64,000 bases of DNA from Flagellimonas amphidinii (GCF_013090115.1 NZ_JABFNN010000030.1:310001-374000); one strand, 5' to 3'. Positions 10,178-18,983 are shown, counted from the stretch's first letter. Numbers and translations: made by a program. The notes: generated by a model from the letters alone, not told the origin.

Positions 10178-11368
10178 TTAAGAAGGAGATAGTTTAAAAG
10201 CAATGCCTTGTTCCAATCCCCTGATTTCAGCCAATCCTTTGAGTCTTCCGATTAAGGAATATCCAGGGTATTTTTCAGTGCCTTCAATGGAGTGTAGAAA
10301 ACCGTGGTCCGGTCGCACAGGGAGTTTTACCTTGGTTTTTTGCATCAATACTAAAATGCTTTCCATAACGGCTTCCATGGGGTTATCTCCATTAAGATGT
10401 TCAGACTCTCTAAAACGTCTGGTCCCAACATCTCTTTTTACATTTCTTAGGTGCAAAAAGTGAATGCGGTCACCGTGCTTGTCTATTATTTGCAAAAGAT
10501 TATTGTTAGGGTGAGCGCCCAATGACCCTGTACAATAGCACAACCCATTGGCATTGACGGGAACTGCTGTCAACAACTCTTCGAGGTCACTTTCTGTGGA
10601 AATCACTCGGGGCAATCCCAGTACGGAAAAAGGAGGGTCATCTGGGTGAACGGCCAATTTAACCCCCAGTTTTTCAGCCACGGGTGCAACTTCTTTTAGA
10701 AAATGGATAAGATTTTTTCTTAGCATATCATCGTTTACGCCCTTGTAGTCCTCCAAAAGCTCCAAGACTTTTTCGCGGGTAAAACTTTCATCACTCCCGG
10801 GAAGGCCAAGCAGGACATTCCGGAAAAGTTGTTGTTTTTCTTGTTCACTTAAAGTTTCACCATAAGCAATTGCTTTGTCCAACTTTTCTTGAGTATAGCT
10901 AGCTTCGGAATCAGGTCTCTTCAACAGAAACACATCAAAATAAATGAATGCCAATTCATCAAACAAAAGTGCTTTGGTACCATCCGGATTTTCGTAGGCC
11001 TGGTCAGTTCTTACCCAATCCAAAATGGGCATAAAATTGTAGGTGACCACCTTGAGCCCGCAATGGGCCAAATTTTCTAAGCTTTGCTTATAGTTGGCGA
11101 TATATTTTTGGTAATCCCCACGTTTTCTTTTGATGTCCTCATGAACAGGCAAACTTTCTATGACTGTCCATTCCAGCCCTTCATTTCTGATGATTTCCTG
11201 TCTTTCTTTAATGTCCTCAATTGCCCATACATCGCCCACAGGGATTTGATGAAGTGCCGTAACAATACCAGTTACTCCACATTGTGCAATATCTCTTAGT
11301 TTGATACCGTCATGTGGACCGTACCAACGCATTGTTTTTTGTGTTTTGATTATGTTTTGATTACTCAT
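10178..11368 (-). CDS. uxuA: Mannonate dehydratase
   Basis: The 396-residue protein matches UxuA over its whole length, starting with MRWYGPHDGIKLRDI and with conserved segments ESLPVHEDIK, LAVHPDDPP, GLCYCTGSLG, FLHLRNVKRD and RPDHGFLH that provide the metal-binding Cys, His and Asp residues. The enzyme dehydrates D-mannonate to 2-keto-3-deoxygluconate in glucuronate breakdown, in the cytoplasm. It begins 2 bases after the stop of the SDR gene and ends 12 bases before the esterase gene, so translation is probably coupled within one operon. Glucuronate isomerase and the KDG kinase/aldolase are not in this window and would have to be encoded elsewhere. Confidence 0.95.
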   Translation of the reverse strand: MSNQNIIKTQKTMRWYGPHDGIKLRDIAQCGVTGIVTALHQIPVGDVWAIEDIKERQEIIRNEGLEWTVIESLPVHEDIKRKRGDYQKYIANYKQSLENLAHCGLKVVTYNFMPILDWVRTDQAYENPDGTKALLFDELAFIYFDVFLLKRPDSEASYTQEKLDKAIAYGETLSEQEKQQLFRNVLLGLPGSDESFTREKVLELLEDYKGVNDDMLRKNLIHFLKEVAPVAEKLGVKLAVHPDDPPFSVLGLPRVISTESDLEELLTAVPVNANGLCYCTGSLGAHPNNNLLQIIDKHGDRIHFLHLRNVKRDVGTRRFRESEHLNGDNPMEAVMESILVLMQKTKVKLPVRPDHGFLHSIEGTEKYPGYSLIGRLKGLAEIRGLEQGIAFKLSPS

Positions 11369-11370
11369 GC

Positions 11371-12111
11371 TTAAAATCCTATACTATTTCCACCATCCAC
11401 GGGCAGAACGGTTCCAGTTACAAACTTAGCTTCATCTGAGGCAAAAAAGAAAACGGCATCCGCAATATCTTCTGGAAGTCCCATTTTGCCCATTGGGGTT
11501 CTTGAAAATACCTTATTTTTTCGTTCTGGATCCAAATCCAGTGCTTTTGCAGTCATTTTAGTTTTAATGAAACCTGGAGCAATGCAATTGGTTCTGATTC
11601 CATATTGGGACAAATCTACCGCCATGGCACGTGTCATTCCTTCAATGGCAGTTTTACTGGCGGTGTAGGCTATTACTTTGGGAATTCCATACTGAGCGGC
11701 CATAGAACTAATATTAACGATACTTCCTCCACCAGTTTCTTTCATTTTTTTGACGACTTCTCTGCTAATACTAAAAACCGAAAGGACGTTGGTTTTCATA
11801 ATCTGATCAAAATCACTGTCGGTGACCTCAGTAAAATCTTTTTTCATATTTATTCCGGCGTTGTTCACCAGAATATCTATGCGACCTTCTTTTTTGAAAA
11901 TGGCATCAATTATTTCTGGAATAGCTTCCAAGTTGGTTAAATCAAAGATAATGGGAACTGCATTTGGTCCCATTTCAGCACATGCATTCTCAGTTCGATC
12001 TTTTGTTCGGCCAATTACAAACGTTTTGATTCCTTTATCACAGAATTTCTTGGCCGTAGCGTAGCCCAAACCTGAGTTGCCGCCAGTAACAATGGCTATT
12101 TTTTTATCCAT
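11371..12111 (-). CDS. SDR oxidoreductase, probable D-mannonate oxidoreductase
   Basis: I start the gene at the ATG ending at 12111 (MDKKIAIVTGG), because the open frame upstream of it runs back through the end of the GH67 gene and has no homology. The 246-residue product is a classical short-chain dehydrogenase: TGGNSGLG binds NAD(P), LVNNAG, then serine in NISSMAAQYG and the YTASK catalytic Tyr/Lys, ending with VDGG. Lying 17 bases after GH67 and 2 bases before uxuA, it is best explained as the fructuronate reductase that makes D-mannonate, the substrate of UxuA. This SDR type replaces the unrelated E. coli UxuB in several bacteria. The substrate is inferred from context alone. Confidence 0.8.
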   Translation of the reverse strand: MDKKIAIVTGGNSGLGYATAKKFCDKGIKTFVIGRTKDRTENACAEMGPNAVPIIFDLTNLEAIPEIIDAIFKKEGRIDILVNNAGINMKKDFTEVTDSDFDQIMKTNVLSVFSISREVVKKMKETGGGSIVNISSMAAQYGIPKVIAYTASKTAIEGMTRAMAVDLSQYGIRTNCIAPGFIKTKMTAKALDLDPERKNKVFSRTPMGKMGLPEDIADAVFFFASDEAKFVTGTVLPVDGGNSIGF

Positions 12112-12128
12112 TAATTTATGTCTAAGTT

Positions 12129-14309
12129 TTAATCCCATCTTGGTCGGATACCCGGCGCAAATGGAAATTTTAAAGATTTGTAATATTCCAAGGTGTTTTC
12201 TGGATCTTCCATTTCTTTTGGAAAGTCCATTTTTGAAAAAGTTTGAAAGTAAAGCATACAGGCATCTCGCCACCATTTTGCCTCTTTAAGCTGAATGTTG
12301 AGCAACATGGCTACTTGATGATGTTGAAAATCATTTACATGAGGTTTCATTTGTTGCCAAGTTTCAATCATATTTTCTACTTGATCAACACCCAACTGAT
12401 ATCTAATTCCTAGGTTGTCCCATAATGTTCTTCCATTTTTGAGTTTATGGTCCCATGGCAAATGATGGAACCAAAGAAGATATTCGTCTGGACAAGTTTC
12501 CAGACTGGAGAACATTTTTTCAACTTCTGGGGCGTATTGAGCCAAAGCGTTGCTCCCAGTTTTTGTTCTATCAAACCCTATACCTTGGTTATCGGCCTTG
12601 TGATAATAGACCGCATTCCATTCGGGTCTTGGAAGATGGTCTATCCAAGGTCCGGGGCCATAGTGATGGCCGGCGTCAAAAATATGATGCAATCCAAGCG
12701 GATTCATGTAGTTTACGACCACTTCTCTCGATTCCAGCATCATTTTCTTAATGGTTTTCAAAAAACCTTCATCATTACTGAATGTACTTCGTAACCACTC
12801 GTCTGCAATAATCTCAGAATCTAAATGAGGATTCCAGGCCAATCTCCCAAAGCCATACCAGTCCGCTTGTCCGAATGGATGTCCTGTCCAGTTGGTGTCG
12901 GTTCCAATATTGGCAACACCCGCCATGCCAGATATTTTCTTATTGTTGAGGGAACCGTCTATTACTTTGGAAACGGTAGAACCTTTACCTTTTTGATAAG
13001 TATCGGATTTGAGTACTTCTTCATAAAGTTTGGGCAGGTAGGCCAAATGGGTAGCAAAACCCAAATATTCTTTGGTGATTTGAAACTCCATCATCAATGG
13101 TGTTTTGGGCATGGCTCCAAACATGGGATGGAAAGGTTCACGAGGTTGAAAATCAATGGCTCCGTTTTTAACCTGAATCAATACGTTATCCTTGAATTTG
13201 CCATCCATGGGAATAAACTCGCTATAAGACTGTTTGTGTCTATCGGTAGGGTCATGTTCAGAATATACAAATGCCCTCCACATCACTACGCCCTTATAAG
13301 GTGCAAGTGCATGAGCCATAAGATTAGCCCCATCCAGATGGGTGCGGCCATAATTTTGTGGGCCAGGTTGTCCTTCAGAATTGGCCTTTACCAAAAACCC
13401 TCCAAAGTCTGGAATCAAATCGTAAATCTCCTTAACCTTATCATTCCACCATTTGATAACATTTTCATCCAGTGGGTCAGCAGTTTTAAGTCCTCCAATT
13501 TCTAGGGGAGCAGAGAAACGTGCCGTTAAGTATACTTTGATGCCATAAGGTCTAAATATGTCTGATAGTGCCTTGACCTTTTCTAGATAGTGGGGAGTCA
13601 AAATAAGTGCATTGGAATTGACATTGGTCAAAACAGTTCCATTGATTCCTATAGAAGCATTTGCTCGGGCATAATCAATATAGCGTTGATCAATGTAATC
13701 CGGTAAAGTGTGCCAGTTCCATATGGAAAACCCAGCATAACCCCTTTCCACTGAGCGATCCAAATTATCCCAATGGTTCAATACTCTCAAATCCACCTTT
13801 GGAGCTTCAATAATAGCTATGTCATTTAAAGGAGAATGGTTTTGAATCAAACGTAGCAAATGAAATGTTCCATAAAGCAACCCTATATCTTCACTTGCAG
13901 TAACCAAAATGGTCGATTTATCATTTAAAACAATGGTTTTGATGATATATCCTTCTCCAGATAGATTTTCCTTGTTCACCGCGTCTTTTAGTTTTTGTGG
14001 CAGATTCTTATAGGTTAAAACTACTAGTATGTTTTCCGGTTCACCGTAGGATTTAAAAACAGGATTACTTCCTAACAACCCTTGCAATCCTTTTTGCAAT
14101 TCATTTTTGATGATTTTGAGAGTTTCAGAACCTTCTTCTACATGAACGGCTTGAATTGAGGATCGGTACGAACTTAGCAAAGCTGAATCATCCACTTTAG
14201 TGTAGTTCAACCAAAGCTCATAACCATTGGATTGGGCATATGAAGAGCTGAAAATCAGTATGCAACAACTCAGGAAATAAGCTATACGTATTTTGGTGTG
14301 ATGTCTCAT
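12129..14309 (-). CDS. GH67 alpha-glucuronidase
   Basis: The enzyme releases 4-O-methyl-glucuronic acid from the non-reducing end of xylo-oligosaccharides. I choose the ATG at 14309 (MRHHTKIRIAYF, then a hydrophobic stretch ending SSSYAQ) since it gives a signal peptide; an upstream ATG at 14393 would put the operator inside the gene. The 726-residue product shows GH67 blocks: RVLNHWDNLDRSVERGYAG, the acid in NSEGQPGP (about residue 309), the paired bases Asp in AIDFQPREP and Glu 28 residues later in TKEYLG, and VMWRAFVYS. It heads the four-gene uronate operon, with 17 bases to the SDR. The signal peptide puts it in the periplasm or membrane space. Confidence 0.93.
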   Translation of the reverse strand: MRHHTKIRIAYFLSCCILIFSSSYAQSNGYELWLNYTKVDDSALLSSYRSSIQAVHVEEGSETLKIIKNELQKGLQGLLGSNPVFKSYGEPENILVVLTYKNLPQKLKDAVNKENLSGEGYIIKTIVLNDKSTILVTASEDIGLLYGTFHLLRLIQNHSPLNDIAIIEAPKVDLRVLNHWDNLDRSVERGYAGFSIWNWHTLPDYIDQRYIDYARANASIGINGTVLTNVNSNALILTPHYLEKVKALSDIFRPYGIKVYLTARFSAPLEIGGLKTADPLDENVIKWWNDKVKEIYDLIPDFGGFLVKANSEGQPGPQNYGRTHLDGANLMAHALAPYKGVVMWRAFVYSEHDPTDRHKQSYSEFIPMDGKFKDNVLIQVKNGAIDFQPREPFHPMFGAMPKTPLMMEFQITKEYLGFATHLAYLPKLYEEVLKSDTYQKGKGSTVSKVIDGSLNNKKISGMAGVANIGTDTNWTGHPFGQADWYGFGRLAWNPHLDSEIIADEWLRSTFSNDEGFLKTIKKMMLESREVVVNYMNPLGLHHIFDAGHHYGPGPWIDHLPRPEWNAVYYHKADNQGIGFDRTKTGSNALAQYAPEVEKMFSSLETCPDEYLLWFHHLPWDHKLKNGRTLWDNLGIRYQLGVDQVENMIETWQQMKPHVNDFQHHQVAMLLNIQLKEAKWWRDACMLYFQTFSKMDFPKEMEDPENTLEYYKSLKFPFAPGIRPRWD

Positions 14310-14368
14310 TATTTGTTGGCAATAGTGTAAAATATAACGATTAAAATAAGTGAAAACATAGTAATTAT

Positions 14369-14380
14369 GCAATCGATTGC
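14369..14380. promoter_or_regulatory. LacI-type operator of the GH67 operon
   Basis: GCAATCGATTGC is a perfect 12-bp palindrome (14 bp as TGCAATCGATTGCA), about 60 bases upstream of the corrected GH67 start. On the minus strand a TTG in the operator's left half is followed, 19 bases on, by TATGTTTT, a near match to the -7 consensus, so the operator covers the promoter spacer and -33 element. Repression by the LacI protein encoded at 14465-15493 is inferred. Confidence 0.75.
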
Positions 14381-14464
14381 AAAAAATATTCAAAAAAAAA
14401 ATTAAAACCTAGATAAAGAATTATAAATCTAACAGAACTTGAACGCCTGCCTTTACCCGGTTAT

Positions 14465-15493
14465 TTATTTTTTTATGGAAGATTCCCTGACAATCACTTC
14501 GGTTCCCAGTACAGTAACTTCAGAGAGGTCAGCATCATAGTTTTGCGCTGAATGATTGATGATCCTTCTGGCGGAAATGGCTCCCATTTTACTTGCCGGA
14601 TGAGTCACCGTTGAAAGAGGAGGTTGTACAATAGATGAAATGGGGTCATCATTAAAACCAATAACAGCAAGTTCATTGGGAACATCTACCCCCATTTTTT
14701 TGGCACACATGATTACACTTACAGCAGCAGTATCATTTGCAGAGAAGATGCCATCTGGGGGATTGGGCATATCCAACAGCTTTTTGGTTGCTTTGGTGCC
14801 CTCTTCAAAACTTAATGACTTAAAATATACAATAAGTTCATCCTCAAGGGGAAGTCCATATTCTTTAAGGGCGTCTAAATATCCCTTTTTTCGTTCAGCA
14901 TAAATGTTTCTGTGTTGTGCTCCTGCAAAATGAGCTATCCGGGTGCACCCCTGTTCAATCAAATGTTTAGTGGCCGAATATCCAGCAGTATAATTGTCAA
15001 TGACCACTTTGTAGGAGTTAAAACTATCAGGGACCCTATCTACAAATACAAGGGGAATCCCTTTATCCACAAATTTTTGAAAGTGCTCCATGTTTACGGT
15101 TTCCATGGACAAGGATACAATCAATCCTGTAATTCTACTATCATAGAGTGCATTGCTATTGCTTATTTCGTTTTCGTAATTATCGTTGGATTGACTTATG
15201 AGCACGTTGTACCCGGCCTTTCTGGCGGTTTCCTCTATTCCGCTGATTAATGAGGAAATAAAGGGTCTGTTAATTCGGGAAATAAGAATACCAATCGTAT
15301 TGCTCTTATTGTTACGGAGACCAGCTGCAAGGTGATTGGGACGATACCCCATTTGCTCAGCAGCCTCCTTGATAATCTTAATGGTTTTTTTGCTTATGCT
15401 TTTGTGGTTGTTTAAAGCTCTTGAAATCGTTGAGGGAGAGTAGTTCAATTCTTTCGCGAGATCGTATATGGTAACCTCTTTTTTAAACTTCAT
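14465..15493 (-). CDS. LacI-family transcriptional regulator
   Basis: Start chosen at MKFKKEVTIYDLAKEL (ATG ending 15493); eight further residues upstream are possible but do not belong to the conserved domain. The 342-residue protein has the LacI helix-turn-helix (TIYDLAKELNYSPSTISRAL, with the hinge MGYRPNHLAAGLR) and a periplasmic-binding-protein-like sugar-binding domain (about 60-335). It stands between the GH67 operon and the GH115 remnant, both preceded by the same perfect palindrome, and the GH2 gene has a variant. It most likely represses these units until a uronate or xylo-oligosaccharide signal appears. The gene is co-oriented with the GH67 operon but 155 bases upstream of it, so it is probably a separate transcript. 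Confidence 0.92.
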   Translation of the reverse strand: MKFKKEVTIYDLAKELNYSPSTISRALNNHKSISKKTIKIIKEAAEQMGYRPNHLAAGLRNNKSNTIGILISRINRPFISSLISGIEETARKAGYNVLISQSNDNYENEISNSNALYDSRITGLIVSLSMETVNMEHFQKFVDKGIPLVFVDRVPDSFNSYKVVIDNYTAGYSATKHLIEQGCTRIAHFAGAQHRNIYAERKKGYLDALKEYGLPLEDELIVYFKSLSFEEGTKATKKLLDMPNPPDGIFSANDTAAVSVIMCAKKMGVDVPNELAVIGFNDDPISSIVQPPLSTVTHPASKMGAISARRIINHSAQNYDADLSEVTVLGTEVIVRESSIKK

Positions 15494-15757
15494 CTTTAAG
15501 AATGCGGTTAGGAACATTCAAACCTAAAAGCAATAGGCTTGAATTTCAAATTACTAATTTAACTTTTAGTTTTTTATTAGAGCAATTTATAAACTCATAA
15601 TAATGGAATCGAATGTTTAGGCTGTCTATTTCTTCAATTTGATATTTATTCTATCCATAAAAAGAAAATTGTTCCATGTGCTGGGCAAATAGAATATTTA
15701 TGGAAAACAAACACATTTAAATAGAATTGAGAGGTAAGCATGCTTTTCTGAATTAAA

Positions 15758-15769
15758 GCAATCGATTGC
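15758..15769. promoter_or_regulatory. LacI-type operator before the GH115 remnant
   Basis: GCAATCGATTGC, identical to the site at 14369, lies directly before TATTTTTA (15771-15778), a near match to the Bacteroidota -7 box. A repressor here would block transcription of the GH115 remnant and the DUF1593 gene. The rest of the 15494-15779 gap shows no gene. Confidence 0.7.
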
Positions 15770-15779
15770 GTATTTTTAT

Positions 15780-16494
15780 GTGCAAATGAAAATGCCGTCT
15801 TTCTTTTCACCTAAAAATATAACTGAACTTAGCAAACTATATCAATCAAAAAATTCCAATCGAAGCAATTTTGAATTGGTATCGGCCAATGAAGTGGCCA
15901 CCGTCTATTATAACAGTTCTGATGCTGAATTGATTAAAATTACAGCAAATCTTTTTGCAGAGGATATCGAAAGATTGACTGGAAAAAAGCCCGCTATAAC
16001 CACTTCTGCTGATAAGTTGAAAGGAAGAGTGGTTGTATTGGGAACCATTGACCAAAATGAACTTATTGAAAAACTACTGGTCAAATACGGGGAACCCAAT
16101 AAAATTAAAGGACATTGGAATATGATTTTACCATCTTTGAAGATGAAGATTAAAAATTGAGACTTATCTTTCGCCTACGCAGAATTATCAGAAAAATGAA
16201 GGTTTGTTGTTTGCTATTGCAATTGATGAAGAGGAACCACAAATCATCAATACCAATAAGAATGAAATTAAACCAGATTGCGAATATGCAGATTGGTGAA
16301 TGAAGTCTATGGCCGACCACATCAAAAAAAGTGTGTCTTTGCATAAGGATATCAAAGCTGGGACACATACTTTAAAAGTATGGGTAATGGATCCAGGAGT
16401 GGTGATTCAAAAATTTGTGATAGATGCCGGAGGCTTAAAATCGAGTTATTTGGGTTCACCCGAGAGTAAATTCATTGCAAAAAAGAAGGATTGA
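15780..16494 (+). pseudogene. Remnant of a GH115 alpha-glucuronidase
   Basis: Two pieces of a GH115 enzyme remain. Bases 15780 to about 16120 encode its N-terminal domain (SDAELIKITANLFAEDIERL, TGKKPAI, VVVLGTID). From about 16120 the C-terminal domain follows in other frames: EYDFTIFEDED, a one-base frameshift near 16150, then IETYLSPTQNYQ and DEEEPQIINT, an in-frame TGA at 16297-16299, and MKSMADHIKKSV to the end (HTLKVWVMDPGVV). The catalytic core of roughly 600 residues or more is missing, and no signal peptide is visible. GH115 removes methyl-glucuronate from internal xylose units of polymeric xylan, so the strain has lost this activity at this locus. The upstream operator is still perfect. 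Confidence 0.85.
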
Positions 16495-16550
16495 TGCATC
16501 ATTCTCCATGTGACAAACAAATCGTATTACAATATAAAAGATCAAAATCT

Positions 16551-17978
16551 ATGAGATTCCATACCATTTTAGCGTTGGTTCTATTTTCGGTGACTTCACT
16601 GCTGGGACAAGTTGGTAAAAAGAACAGAACAATCATACTAACTGATATTGAAGCGGATCCTGACGATACACAATCCTTGGTTCGTTTGTTGTTGTATGCA
16701 AACGAAATCGATATTCAGGGAATAGTGGCTACTACTTCTTGTTGGCACCAATCCACAATTGATCCAGAGTCCATCCGAAAAGTGATCAGGGCATATGGTA
16801 AAGTAAGGGGAAATCTTTCTTTGCATGCCGAAGGCTATCCGTCAGAAGAAGCATTAATGGCATTGGTAAAAGATGGCCTGCCCAAATATGGAATGCTAGG
16901 TGTAGGTGATGGACAAGATTCTGAAGGATCGGATTGGATCATTAAAATTCTTGAAGGAGATGATGAGCGCCCGTTGTGGATTTCTGTATGGGGTGGAGCA
17001 AACACGTTGGCTCAAGCTTTGAATAAAATTCAAAAAACAAAAAGTAAAAGAGTTGCCAAAAAACTGATTTCAAAACTTCGGGTGTATACGATTTCCGATC
17101 AAGATGATAGTGGTATATGGATCAGAAATAATTTTCCAGACCTTTTCTATATTGTTAGTCCTGGAGATAACTATGGTGACGCTACTTGGACCGGGGTCAA
17201 TGTCTTTGTAAATGGTATTGACAACTCAGAAATATCCAATGATTGGCTTGCCAATAATATTCAACAAGGTCATGGCCCTTTGGGTGCTGAATATCCAGAT
17301 GTTGCTTGGGGCATGGAAGGTGATACGCCCGCCTTTCTTTCCTTGATTCCAAATGGATTAAACGATGCGGAACACCCTAATTGGGGAGGTTGGGGCGGCC
17401 GATATGAACTTTACATACCTGATTTTTCCAAAGCCAAAGAAGGTAGTTCAATAGTGAAGATTGCCCCAGAAACCCGTAAAATTTGGACCAATGCCAATGA
17501 TGCTTATACTCCATATGTTTCAAAAGCTTATGGAAGACCAGTTGGTAGAGATACTACAACCTTCACCGGTTATAAGGAAACCCTTTGGCGATGGAGAGAT
17601 GATTTCCAAAATGATTTTGCGGCTAGAATGGATTGGTGTTTACAATCTTTTGAAGAAGCTAATCACCCACCCGTTCCTGTTCTTTCAGGAGAAGATCATA
17701 TTACTGTTGAATCTGGAGGAGGTGTCTTTTTGGATGCCAGTAATTCTTACGATCCAGATGGGGATAACATAAGTTATCTGTGGTTCAATTACACTGAAGC
17801 AGGAACTTTGGAAAAAGAGGTGAGAATAGGTGGTTCTGAAAATTCACATACCGCTTATTTTAAAGTTCCAGAAGTGACGAAAAAGGAAACCATTCACTAC
17901 ATATTGAAAGTTACGGACAAAGGAGCTCCTGCATTATCAAGGTATAAGCGCATCATCATCGATATTGTCCCAAAATAA
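16551..17978 (+). CDS. Secreted Sde182-like DUF1593 (nucleoside-hydrolase-like) protein
   Basis: I start at ATG 16551 (MRFHTILALVLF, signal peptide ending near LLGQ); an in-frame ATG at 16491 adds 20 residues without homology. The 475-residue product has a nucleoside-hydrolase-like fold with an Asp cluster in TDIEADPDDTQ, blocks WISVWGGANTLAQAL and YTISDQDDSG, and a C-terminal beta-sandwich (about 390-475; DASNSYDPDGDNISY). The family includes Sde182, described as a cellulose-binding protein; its enzymatic role is not settled. It lies 56 bases after the GH115 remnant and behind the same operator, so it probably belongs to the xylan regulon. The Asp cluster hints at hydrolysis of a glycosidic bond, but I cannot name a substrate. 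Confidence 0.85.
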   Translation: MRFHTILALVLFSVTSLLGQVGKKNRTIILTDIEADPDDTQSLVRLLLYANEIDIQGIVATTSCWHQSTIDPESIRKVIRAYGKVRGNLSLHAEGYPSEEALMALVKDGLPKYGMLGVGDGQDSEGSDWIIKILEGDDERPLWISVWGGANTLAQALNKIQKTKSKRVAKKLISKLRVYTISDQDDSGIWIRNNFPDLFYIVSPGDNYGDATWTGVNVFVNGIDNSEISNDWLANNIQQGHGPLGAEYPDVAWGMEGDTPAFLSLIPNGLNDAEHPNWGGWGGRYELYIPDFSKAKEGSSIVKIAPETRKIWTNANDAYTPYVSKAYGRPVGRDTTTFTGYKETLWRWRDDFQNDFAARMDWCLQSFEEANHPPVPVLSGEDHITVESGGGVFLDASNSYDPDGDNISYLWFNYTEAGTLEKEVRIGGSENSHTAYFKVPEVTKKETIHYILKVTDKGAPALSRYKRIIIDIVPK

Positions 17979-17981
17979 CAT

Positions 17982-18003
17982 TCCAAAAAGATAATTTTTT
18001 TGG
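17982..18003 (+). terminator. Weak AT hairpin after the DUF1593 gene
   Basis: CCAAAAA, a short loop and TTTTTTTGG directly follow the stop codon. The stem is mostly A-T, so a terminator is possible but weak. Confidence 0.3.
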
Positions 18004-18110
18004 TATCGGGGGAAGTTTGAATGAGCAAATTGGCAAGTTGATATATCGAGAACGTTAATTGGATATTACTTCTCGGTTTTCTTGGTTACCTTAGCATAAA
18101 TTGACTCTTT

Positions 18111-18551
18111 ATGGAAAAGAAACTTAAAAATGTCTTTGTGCAAGGAGCCATTTCTCCTGATTTTATTGCAAAATCCATAGCCAAACACCAATCCAAAACC
18201 CAAATAGGGGCCCATGATATTTTTTTGGGACAAGTGAGAGCGGATGAAATTGATGGAAAAACTGTTTCGGCCATTGCGTATAGTTCTTATGAAAGTATGG
18301 CCAATCAAAAGTTTCATGAAATCAGGGAAAACACTTTTGCCAAGTTTGATATCACCTGCATGCATATCTATCATAGCATGGGCAAAGTAAATGTTGGGGA
18401 AATATGCCTATTTGTTTTTGTTTCATCACCTCATAGAAGGACCGCTTTTGAGGCTTTGGAATTTGTTGTGGAGGAAATAAAAGCAGAAGTCCCGGTTTTT
18501 GGAAAAGAGTTGTTTGAAGATGATTCCTATCAATGGAAGGTAAATACATAG
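18111..18551 (+). CDS. moaE: Molybdopterin synthase catalytic subunit MoaE
   Basis: The 146-residue protein has the typical MoaE length and motifs: GAHDIFLGQVR, the conserved block ITCMHIYHSMGKVNVGE, the SSPHRRTAF segment, and a late Lys-rich region EVPVFGKELF with the active-site lysine. MoaE with MoaD inserts sulfur into cyclic pyranopterin monophosphate to make molybdopterin in the cytoplasm. MoaC follows after 3 bases, so the two are one operon. MoaD, MoaA and the later Mo-cofactor genes are not in the window. No molybdoenzyme gene is nearby. Confidence 0.93.
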   Translation: MEKKLKNVFVQGAISPDFIAKSIAKHQSKTQIGAHDIFLGQVRADEIDGKTVSAIAYSSYESMANQKFHEIRENTFAKFDITCMHIYHSMGKVNVGEICLFVFVSSPHRRTAFEALEFVVEEIKAEVPVFGKELFEDDSYQWKVNT

Positions 18552-18554
18552 CGC

Positions 18555-18983
18555 ATGGTAGATATCACCCAAAAACAATCCACACATCGTACCGCAGTGG
18601 CCCAAGCCATTGTAAAAGTGAGTTCGGAGGCTACAATTGAGGCTGTTCAAAAAGGTACAGTTCCCAAGGGAGATGTATTTTCCATGAGCAAAGCGGCAGG
18701 CTTTCTTGCGGTAAAAAAAACAGCCGACCTCCTTCCAGATTGCCATCCGCTACCTGTGGAATTCTGCGGAATTGAATATGCCATTGATGGCTTGGAAATC
18801 ACCGTCACCATCACCGTGAAAACATTTTATAAGACCGGGGTGGAAGTAGAAGCCATGCATGGAGCTAGTGTGGTGGCACTCAATATGTACGACATGTTGA
18901 AACCCATTGATAAGGGAGTGGAAATACACTTTATAAAACTCTTGAAAAAGACTGGAGGTAAATCTGATTTTAATAGGCCTTAA
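18555..18983 (+). CDS. moaC: Cyclic pyranopterin monophosphate synthase MoaC
   Basis: The protein starts with MVDITQK and contains RTAVAQAIV, KGDVFSMSKAAGFLAVKKT, LLPDCHPLP, GVEVEAMHGASVVALNMYDM and the final region with KTGGKSDF, all conserved MoaC segments with the catalytic lysine and the CHPLP histidine. It converts the GTP-derived 3',8-cyclo-GTP intermediate to cyclic pyranopterin monophosphate. At 142 residues it is a little shorter than the usual about 160, since it lacks the N-terminal leader before MVDIT. It begins 3 bases after moaE, likely with coupled translation. Confidence 0.95.
   Translation: MVDITQKQSTHRTAVAQAIVKVSSEATIEAVQKGTVPKGDVFSMSKAAGFLAVKKTADLLPDCHPLPVEFCGIEYAIDGLEITVTITVKTFYKTGVEVEAMHGASVVALNMYDMLKPIDKGVEIHFIKLLKKTGGKSDFNRP

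Noticed and set aside
12112-12276. Longer start of the SDR gene
   Set aside because: The extra 55 codons lie over the end of the GH67 gene, with no Rossmann-fold relation; the ATG at 12111 starts the TGGNSGLG domain correctly.
14310-14393. Upstream ATG for the GH67 gene at 14393
   Set aside because: It would place the LacI operator inside the coding sequence and give no signal peptide; the ATG at 14309 gives one.
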